Shown one piece after another: positions 35,811 to 40,985 of a DNA stretch of 40,985 bases. The notes beneath the pieces are model-generated. The model saw nothing but the letters and a program-made list of their open reading frames with translations. It searched no databases and had not been told where the DNA came from. This stretch comes from an uncultured Candidatus Melainabacteria bacterium (GTDB taxonomy: Bacteria > Cyanobacteriota > Vampirovibrionia > Gastranaerophilales > Gastranaerophilaceae): the NCBI GenBank assembly GCA_934747325.1, contig CAKVGW010000009.1, forward strand, positions 1 through 40,985. Reading direction: 5' to 3'. Position 1 is the first letter of the stretch; each line of letters opens with the position of its first letter. A program made the position numbers and the translations under genes.

Positions 35811-36715
35811 ATTCTTGTTACCTTATATTTTGCAAGTAGTTCTGGTTTTTCTTCAATAAAGTCATTTACTTTAGCTTTAGAACACTTGTAAATATTTCTA
35901 AGGTCTTTTTTATTAACTTTCACTTTTCCGTTTTTGAGGACTCTAACTAATCTTGAACCCATTGAAATATGTAATTCTTCGTAGTAAGGCAACATAACAA
36001 TATCATAAAACTTCTCATAGTTAGATATTGTTGTTTTTACTACAATATTTTTCGGAACAAGTAATATAGGCTTTCCATTATATAATGGCAATTTAGCGTT
36101 ACGTTTTGTCCAAATTCCGTCTTCAGCGTTCCAGTAGTAGTTTGAAGTTATATCTTGATATGGAATATTATATTCTAGACACTGACGTTCTGTATATTCA
36201 ATAAGTTTACCTCGTATAATATTAGTTGTTATATCAGAAATTTTATCAGCTCCAATGCCTTCAATCAATAATTCACAATCAGATAAATCTTTTAAGTAAC
36301 CTGTTTGAGCAGCTCTACTATTTTTTAACTTGTTTAGCAATATTTTTGCCTGTTCTTTACCAATTCCGCAACCGTCTGGTTTTCCTGAAGATACACCTAA
36401 ATGAGTTTCATTTGGCTCTCCCAGTCTGCTGAGCAATTTATATGCTGTTATTGTGTCATTATTTTTAATAGCAGTCATAATTCTTTCAAAAAAGTCTACT
36501 ATTAAGTTATTAGAGTCTGCATACCACTCTCCGGATTTAATTGAAATAGAATATGGATCAATATACATAGGTAAGTCAGCATTTAGTGGAATATTGACAA
36601 AATCTAATCGTTCCTCATGCTCTTTTATACCAAAGTAATCTTTGAACAAGATAATTTCTTCTGAATTTTCATACAAGTTACTACTTGGATGTGATGTAAA
36701 ATTTTGGTCAATCAT
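35807..36715 (-). CDS. unrecognised 302-aa accessory protein
   Basis: No family can be named with confidence. The protein has ordered conserved-looking blocks: YIDPY (51-55), GEPNETHLG (99-107), IEGIGADKISD (151-161) followed by TTNII, and LPLYNGKPILLVPK (209-222). The C-terminal ~60 residues are basic with KVNKKDLRN. It lacks a signal peptide or membrane segment. The blocks are spaced like an enzyme. AAAGGAA lies 11 bases before the ATG. Location in the island and lack of house-keeping resemblance suggest an accessory, perhaps defensive, role. Confidence 0.6.
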   Translation of the reverse strand: MIDQNFTSHPSSNLYENSEEIILFKDYFGIKEHEERLDFVNIPLNADLPMYIDPYSISIKSGEWYADSNNLIVDFFERIMTAIKNNDTITAYKLLSRLGEPNETHLGVSSGKPDGCGIGKEQAKILLNKLKNSRAAQTGYLKDLSDCELLIEGIGADKISDITTNIIRGKLIEYTERQCLEYNIPYQDITSNYYWNAEDGIWTKRNAKLPLYNGKPILLVPKNIVVKTTISNYEKFYDIVMLPYYEELHISMGSRLVRVLKNGKVKVNKKDLRNIYKCSKAKVNDFIEEKPELLAKYKVTRI

Positions 36716-36867
36716 TTTTATAGATTTCCTTTGACGATTTTACACAAGCAACAAAGCTCGTCTTTACTTTGTTACCACATCCCTTAAATTTATTTACATT
36801 TCTTCATGAAAAACCATGCACCTACTTGTCATGGGCATGAAAGTATGTAATAATGTTTTTAAGGAAA

Positions 36868-36883
36868 GGGGCATTTCTGCCCC
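36868..36883 (-). terminator. intrinsic terminator after the 44-aa gene
   Basis: GGGGCA pairs with TGCCCC around TTTC. On the minus strand the stem is followed by TTTCCTTAAAAAC. It lies 33 bases beyond the stop of the small minus-strand gene. Confidence 0.55.
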
Positions 36884-36899
36884 AAATAAGAAGAATTTT

Positions 36900-36928
36900 A
36901 CGTGCTGCTGTATATTTATGCGGCACGT
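36900..36928 (+). terminator. plus-strand terminator-like hairpin
   Basis: ACGTGC and GCACGT bracket a GC pair and a 13-base loop, followed on the plus strand by CTTTTTTT. No plus-strand gene ends just before it. It overlaps the 3' end of the small minus-strand gene. Confidence 0.45.
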
Positions 36929-37050
36929 CTTTTTTTAATTGGGAATTTCCAACATTTTCCTGTTGAGAAAATTATTTTTCCCTTGTAATTACGCCAATTT
37001 GTAACCATGTACAAAATGCCATCTTCTTCTGTGATAAATCGGATTTTCAT
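36916..37050 (-). CDS. 44-aa basic protein with strong expression signals
   Basis: The translation begins MKIRFITEEDGILYMVTNW and ends WKFPIKKRRAA, 44 residues in all. It is basic and contains a single Cys. The evidence that it is expressed is the exact AGGAGG six bases before the ATG, a near-consensus promoter 107 bases upstream, and a terminator after the stop. I do not recognise a family. It is divergent from fic, so it could be a regulator or modulator of that gene, but nothing in the sequence proves this. Confidence 0.5.
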   Translation of the reverse strand: MKIRFITEEDGILYMVTNWRNYKGKIIFSTGKCWKFPIKKRRAA

Positions 37051-37116
37051 ATTTAACCTCCTACCACTTAACCATTACGACTATTTGGTTTTCTACGCTG
37101 CATTTTCCAGCTCTTT

Positions 37117-37158
37117 ATTAGAATAGATTTTCACCATATCTCTAATCGTTATTCTAAT
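37117..37158. promoter_or_regulatory. ATTAGAATA inverted repeat (operator-like)
   Basis: ATTAGAATA at 37117-37125 and its exact reverse complement at 37150-37158 form an inverted repeat overlapping the -10 box and start region of the minus-strand promoter. The same nine bases recur at 38487-38495, just before the ribosome binding site of the DUF3800 gene. A shared repressor is an inference. Confidence 0.45.
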
Positions 37159-37185
37159 AATATCGCATGTTTTAGTAAAAGTCAA
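37157..37185 (-). promoter_or_regulatory. near-consensus promoter of the 44-aa gene
   Basis: TTGACT (37185-37180), a 17-base spacer and TATTAT (37162-37157) form one of the best sigma-70-type promoters in the window. It reads away from fic towards the small gene. A 14-residue frame (37137 to 37093, first codons ATGGTGAAAATC) lies between promoter and gene. Confidence 0.65.
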
Positions 37186-37231
37186 CTCTCATATTATAAA
37201 AAATGCGTTATTTTAATAATAAGGAGTGTTC

Positions 37232-37330
37232 ATGCTTGTATTTTATTATTTTTTTGATAATATACTAGTGAGAGAGAGAGAAAATAAATACAATGAAAGA
37301 ACAGGAATTTATAGCAGGCGAGCTAATTAG
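37232..37330 (+). CDS. 32-codon upstream ORF overlapping the start of fic
   Basis: ATG at 37232 has AAGGAG five bases upstream and opens a 32-aa frame, MLVFYYFFDNILVRERENK followed by a basic tail. The frame ends at 37330, inside fic but one base out of phase with it. It has a hydrophobic first half and a charged second half. It may be a leader controlling fic, or the start used when the (GA)6 repeat at 37270-37281 changes length. It has better translation signals than fic itself. Confidence 0.4.
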   Translation: MLVFYYFFDNILVRERENKYNERTGIYSRRAN

Positions 37331-38420
37331 CGTTGGCAATTTTGAAGCTTTTTTACCTAATCCAATAAATCATGAATTTCACCTACATAATAACAAAACT
37401 TTAATTTTACTTGAACAGGCATCTACAATTCTAGGCAAATTGAATTATTTGTGTGAAAAACTTCCTTTAAACATGTATATTTCAATGCTCATACTGATAG
37501 AAGCTTTGAATTCAAGTGCGATAGAAGGAACACATGCTAGTGCAGAAGAAGTTTTAAGCACCGAAAAAAAGAGTGCTGATAGTCAAGCAATAGAAAATCT
37601 GTTTGACACTATAAATACATATTATAGTGGTAAGTGTAGAAATAATAGTGTTACAACTTTAGCAACTATTGAAGATATAAACAAACGTCTTTTTAAGAAT
37701 GTGAAAAACAAAAATAACACTGGTAAAGTTCGAAAGGGGCAAAATTTTATAGGCGGTAGTAGTGAACTAAGTGCTCTATATGTACCACCTCCTGCTGAAT
37801 ATCTACAAGATTTATTACAAGATTTAGAAGATTTTTGGGAAAATTCAAAACTATACATTCCAAATCTTATCAAAATAGCAATATATCATTATCAGTTTGA
37901 GACAATACACCCATTTAATGATGGAAATGGTAGAACTGGTAGACTCTTAATTAACTTACAAATGAAAGAAAAAAATATTCTTAATTTTCCAGTATTATGC
38001 TTATCGAAATATTGGGGTAAAAATAAAGGGTTATATTATGATGCACTAACTAATGTCAGATTTTCAAATGATATAGAGCATTGGATTCGTTTTTTTCTGG
38101 AATCACTTACAAAAACAATAGAAGAACAAATTAAAACTATTACAGAGATAGATACTTTTTATTCTAAATGTATAAGAAGTATAGAGTCAAATATAAAAAC
38201 CTATTCAAAACACAAAGAATTGCTAAAAGAATTATTAAAAAGACCTACTATAACCATAAGTCGTGCTATGGATATTCTTGACATTTCATATCAAAATGCA
38301 AATAAAATTGTACAAGATTTGGTAGGGTTAGAAATATTGAAAGCTAAAAATAATAATAAACGCAATAGGGTTTTTGAACTTTGTGGATATTATGACTTAA
38401 TTTTTAAAGGAGTGCTCTAA
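37293..38420 (+). CDS. Fic-family AMPylase with C-terminal winged helix
   Basis: A 375-aa Fic protein. The active motif HPFNDGNGRTGR is complete (H206 to R217). An inhibitory motif of the [ST]-x-x-x-E-[GN] type is present before the core as S74-S-A-I-E78-G79, so the enzyme would be self-inhibited (class II). The last ~80 residues (KHKELLKELLKRPTITISRA and beyond) form a winged helix. Fic enzymes attach AMP to hydroxyls of target proteins. The ATG lies behind a GA-rich weak ribosome site, with an upstream ORF carrying a stronger one. Confidence 0.92.
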   Translation: MKEQEFIAGELISVGNFEAFLPNPINHEFHLHNNKTLILLEQASTILGKLNYLCEKLPLNMYISMLILIEALNSSAIEGTHASAEEVLSTEKKSADSQAIENLFDTINTYYSGKCRNNSVTTLATIEDINKRLFKNVKNKNNTGKVRKGQNFIGGSSELSALYVPPPAEYLQDLLQDLEDFWENSKLYIPNLIKIAIYHYQFETIHPFNDGNGRTGRLLINLQMKEKNILNFPVLCLSKYWGKNKGLYYDALTNVRFSNDIEHWIRFFLESLTKTIEEQIKTITEIDTFYSKCIRSIESNIKTYSKHKELLKELLKRPTITISRAMDILDISYQNANKIVQDLVGLEILKAKNNNKRNRVFELCGYYDLIFKGVL

Positions 38421-38505
38421 AATATACTTAATTTTGTGTATAACACGAATTTTGACAAGTCAGTAGTTTTCTTTCTTTTATTGTATATTAGAATAGGAGG
38501 ATGTG

Positions 38506-39249
38506 TTGAAACATTATATTTTTGCAGATGAAAGCAATACTGACAAAGCAAGATATATGTTGATTGGTGGGATTTGGGTTGATGAAATTACACTAAAAAA
38601 TGTAATCAATGAATGTCGAAGTTTTAAACAAGCAAACAACTGGGGTGAGGCTACGAAGTTTAATTGGAAAAATCTTTCCAAAAAAACGCTTCCTCAATAT
38701 TGTGAGTTTATAGATATCTTTTTTAGGTTTAATTTACAGTTCAATTGTATTATTATTGATCGCAAAGAAATTAACTTAAAAGCTAATGAAAACAAAGATC
38801 CAGAGTTAGGGTTTTATAAATTTTATTATCAACTTTTAAGACAAAATTCTAAAAAAGATGTTCCGTATTATATATATTTAGATAGAAGAAATAATAGTGA
38901 GCCTACTCGCTTAGATACATTGAAAACTTTTCTTAAAAAAGATAATCATAAAACTAATTGGTTTGGTGGTGTTACAATTGACAAAGGTATTGATGTTAAA
39001 GCATTAGAATTTGTTAATTCAAATACCTATGAACTGATACAATTTGCAGATTTATTAATGGGCGCTATCGGTTTTCATTATAATAAAAGGAATCTAGCAC
39101 CAGATGCCAGCCGACACAAACTGGCTTTTGCTGATTATTTATCAAGAAAAATCAACAAAAAAAATTTGGTATTTAGTACAGGACGCAATGGTTATAAAAA
39201 TTTGAATTTATGGCTGTTTAAATCTAATAAAATTTTGACAAAAAATTAA
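38506..39249 (+). CDS. DUF3800 protein
   Basis: A 247-aa protein that opens with the DUF3800 hallmark HYIFADES, a strand ending in acidic residues, and continues with YMLIGGIWV, YYIYLDRRNN and QFADLLMGAIGFHYN. The family has an RNase-H-like fold and is common in phage-defence and mobile regions; biochemical roles are little known. TTG at 38506 is the probable start because AGGAGG ends five bases before it; GTG at 38503 is only two bases away. The stop codon lies in the left arm of the folded element downstream. Confidence 0.78.
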   Translation: MKHYIFADESNTDKARYMLIGGIWVDEITLKNVINECRSFKQANNWGEATKFNWKNLSKKTLPQYCEFIDIFFRFNLQFNCIIIDRKEINLKANENKDPELGFYKFYYQLLRQNSKKDVPYYIYLDRRNNSEPTRLDTLKTFLKKDNHKTNWFGGVTIDKGIDVKALEFVNSNTYELIQFADLLMGAIGFHYNKRNLAPDASRHKLAFADYLSRKINKKNLVFSTGRNGYKNLNLWLFKSNKILTKN

Positions 39250-39324
39250 GGTCAATACACCTACATATTCCTTAAATCTAAGGACCTTGGAATCATCCAA
39301 GGAATTCGGTAGTAATGACCTTAA
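39246..39324 (+). other. 79-nt cruciform or three-way-junction element
   Basis: A perfect 9-bp outer stem (TTAAGGTCA 39246-39254 with TGACCTTAA 39316-39324) closes two inner hairpins. TCCTTA-AATC-TAAGGA is at 39269-39284, and CCTTGGA-ATCA-TCCAAGG is at 39285-39302 and touches it. CTAC (39261-39264) and GTAG (39309-39312) can extend the base stem. It could be an RNA, a recombination end or a terminator of the DUF3800 gene. There is no T tract. Confidence 0.6.
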
Positions 39325-39396
39325 CTATATTATTTACTATAAATGAATTTTTTACAAGTATTTTTATTTAAATTTATATAAATTTAAGGAGTTTAT

Positions 39397-39725
39397 ATGT
39401 ACAATTTCCCAAATTTTGACAATGATACACGTTTTATTATGGTTAGTGAGTTAGTGCGTGATATTGAGAGTGGGTTGTTTTATGAGCCAAGCTCTTTGAA
39501 AAGTAGCTATATCACACGATATAAAGAATTATTGAGAAAATGTTTTGAGTATGGAACTGTTGAAGGTTTAGAGCGAGCATTAGTGACAAAGATAAGGGCA
39601 AAAATGGAAGAAAAATACCTTCAAATATAGCGACATTACTTGCATTTTCTGATTTCAACAGGTATTATATGCGTGCGATTTTAGTTAGGGCAATTGATGA
39701 GAATAAAAAAGTAAATTGTTTTTAA
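39397..39725 (+). pseudogene. short accessory gene with a -1 frame break
   Basis: The first frame (39397-39630, 77 aa) starts MYNFPNFDNDTRFIMVSELV after AAGGAG and ends with KMEEKYLQI. A second open stretch one frame back (from about 39597 to 39725) reads GKNGRKIPSNIATLLAFSD and then FNRYYMRAILVRAIDENKK, which looks like real protein. Adding one G to the GGG at 39596-39598 joins both into a 109-aa protein. So it is a frameshifted gene, a programmed -1 frameshift at GCA-AAA-ATG, or an assembly error. Function is not recognised. Confidence 0.5.
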
Positions 39726-39895
39726 ATATAGTATTAAAAAAGTACATAGATTTAGAATAGAATCTGCAGAAACATTTAAAATTGAGCTTTAAAATATATT
39801 AAAATAAGTTAATATAACACAGTAGGGTATAATCTATAATACTATTAGTAACATTTTTGATTTAACATAATTTCAGAGCACATGTACTTATAAGT

Positions 39896-40618
39896 TCAAT
39901 TTTTAGCGATATTTTGACTTGTTGTTATGATAAATGAATTAACTTGTGGTTTCCAAGGTATCAATTCATTTTCATCTATTTTAATTTCATTACTTCTTAA
40001 TGCTTCAATATTATTTTTGTTAACAAATAATACCTTTTTTATTGAATCAACCTCGCTAAAATCAAATAAGTAATCGACATTTAAACATTTTTCAAATAAG
40101 TCTATAAATTTATCGCAAAAAATAGAATATATTCGTTTTCCAGTTTTGATATTAATATTACCAAGTGGAGTTACATCTTCAATAAAAAAGGCTATTTTGA
40201 ATAAAGTATTTTCTAATGCAATACCTTCTTTTATCAAATTCATTTTATAATTTTCCACCTTAGAACAATGTTTTGTGAAATTTTCTTTTAAATTGTCCCA
40301 ATAATTCTTCATGCTTATTGTACATCTAATAATATCATGTTTATTATTTTCCCTTTGAATTCTAGCCAATTCTGCAAGTGATTCACTACCCTTTTTTATA
40401 GTTGTACTATCAAAGCAAAAGTGTTCCATTATTAATATCTCATCATCAGATATTTTATAATATCCATCAGGACAATCTCGTTCACATTCTCCTTTTGTTA
40501 TGCAATCTTTAATTTTGATTAACTCTTCTCTAGAATTTCCTATAGGAATTATTTCACCATCTAAAGAAAAATATTTATCAAATAAATTTTTTAATTCATA
40601 TTTTTTATGTTTAATCAT
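39896..40618 (-). CDS. unrecognised 240-aa accessory protein
   Basis: I do not recognise this protein. It is acidic-to-neutral, helical, without a signal peptide or membrane segment. A cysteine cluster, CITKGECERDC (about residues 38-48), could bind metal; IMEHFCFDS follows. The ribosome binding site is poor (GGAG lies 16 bases before the ATG). Its AT content and isolation match the rest of the island. It faces the frameshifted gene, and the gap 39726-39895 between them is AT-rich and featureless. Confidence 0.55.
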   Translation of the reverse strand: MIKHKKYELKNLFDKYFSLDGEIIPIGNSREELIKIKDCITKGECERDCPDGYYKISDDEILIMEHFCFDSTTIKKGSESLAELARIQRENNKHDIIRCTISMKNYWDNLKENFTKHCSKVENYKMNLIKEGIALENTLFKIAFFIEDVTPLGNINIKTGKRIYSIFCDKFIDLFEKCLNVDYLFDFSEVDSIKKVLFVNKNNIEALRSNEIKIDENELIPWKPQVNSFIITTSQNIAKN

Positions 40619-40824
40619 TGTTAAATTTAATATACTCCAATGCTATAAAACAACTGTTTGATTAAATGATAGCATAAATCTTTGATTAATTATTATGCAA
40701 AATTTAGTAAAATTAGTTTATAATCATATAAAATCAAATAATAATATTTGCTAAAACTATTGTCATTTACTTGTTTATAACCTTTGCAGATATCAAACTT
40801 TTGATGAGAATTATCAAACATAAT

Positions 40825-40858
40825 AAAATACACGATAACTTTAGTTATCGTGTATTTT
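40825..40858. terminator. strong intrinsic terminator near the right edge
   Basis: A perfect 15-bp stem (AAAATACACGATAAC with its complement) and TTTA loop. Both flanks are T-rich on the matching strand. It probably ends a minus-strand gene that lies to the right of the window. The gap 40619-40985 has no other gene. Confidence 0.85.
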
Positions 40859-40985
40859 ATGGTTATAATTAGAAGTATAGTTTTATAAATTTGTAATCTT
40901 AAGTAAAAGGGAAAGTGTTTAGTTTTATTGGGGTTTGTTGCCTCTTCCCATGTCTAAAGAAATGTAGTGTCAGAATTATCCTTTT

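Noticed and set aside
37093..37137. A 14-residue minus-strand ORF between the promoter and the 44-aa gene
   Set aside because: Too short and without a clear ribosome binding site; it may be a leader peptide but nothing more can be shown.
40925..40969. C-terminal-looking peptide ISLDMGRGNKPQ on the minus strand at the right edge
   Set aside because: An in-frame stop lies just upstream (40970-40972), so at most it is a scrap of a gene or mobile element. I cannot support a feature.

Overview
The window is AT-rich bacterial DNA with the standard genetic code, short intergenic gaps and many small operons. The gene mix suggests a non-photosynthetic relative of Cyanobacteria (Melainabacteria/Vampirovibrionia, Gastranaerophilales-like). 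It includes a glutamate synthase split into three ferredoxin-bearing proteins, a pgpH-ybeY-dgkA run, flagellar motAB, TolC and a giant AsmA-like protein, and lineage-type hypothetical proteins with short N-terminal F-x-G motifs. This placement is inferred from gene content and style; no rRNA or tRNA gene is present to confirm it.

Layout. 0.3-2.5 kb: a LuxR-type HTH protein, folP, a DUF4186 protein and a YbaK-type deacylase. 2.5-8.2 kb: on the minus strand a DUF2023 protein, the AsmA-like giant and thioredoxin, with one short plus-strand hypothetical. 8.3-14.3 kb: a DnaQ-like exonuclease overlapping rlmD, then cdd, a zinc-ribbon protein, pgpH, ybeY and dgkA. 14.3-16 kb: a candidate minus-strand small RNA and an ArsB/NhaD/SLC13-type permease. 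16-19.8 kb: the three-gene glutamate synthase. 20-25.3 kb: a zinc dehydrogenase, a TolC-like protein, and motA-motB with a coupled RNase-H-like gene. 25.3-28.8 kb: rbfA-truB between two related-looking glycine- and glutamine-rich hypothetical proteins. 29-33.6 kb: ndk, tgt, a CheD-like protein, rimO and a PPP phosphatase, with several dispersed palindromic repeats between them. 33.7-34.5 kb: a small secreted protein and a hypoxanthine-DNA glycosylase.

The right-hand 6.5 kb (about 34.5-40.7 kb) reads as an accessory, defence-like island. It holds an HrgA-like winged-helix protein, an unrecognised 302-aa protein, a 44-aa gene with a very good promoter and ribosome binding site, a Fic AMPylase, a DUF3800 protein, a short frameshifted gene and an unrecognised 240-aa protein. 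Gaps are longer here and packed with structure: divergent promoters with a repeated ATTAGAATA motif, an upstream ORF with a GA repeat in front of fic, a folded three-way-junction element behind the DUF3800 gene, and a tRNA-3'-end-like sequence next to a terminator at the left side of the island. No integrase, transposase or CRISPR array is complete in the window.

The most promising observations are four: the GA-repeat/upstream-ORF arrangement that one repeat unit would fuse in frame to fic, the 79-nt cruciform element at 39246-39324, the candidate small RNA before the permease gene, and two promoters placed so that cdd and rimO transcripts would be leaderless.
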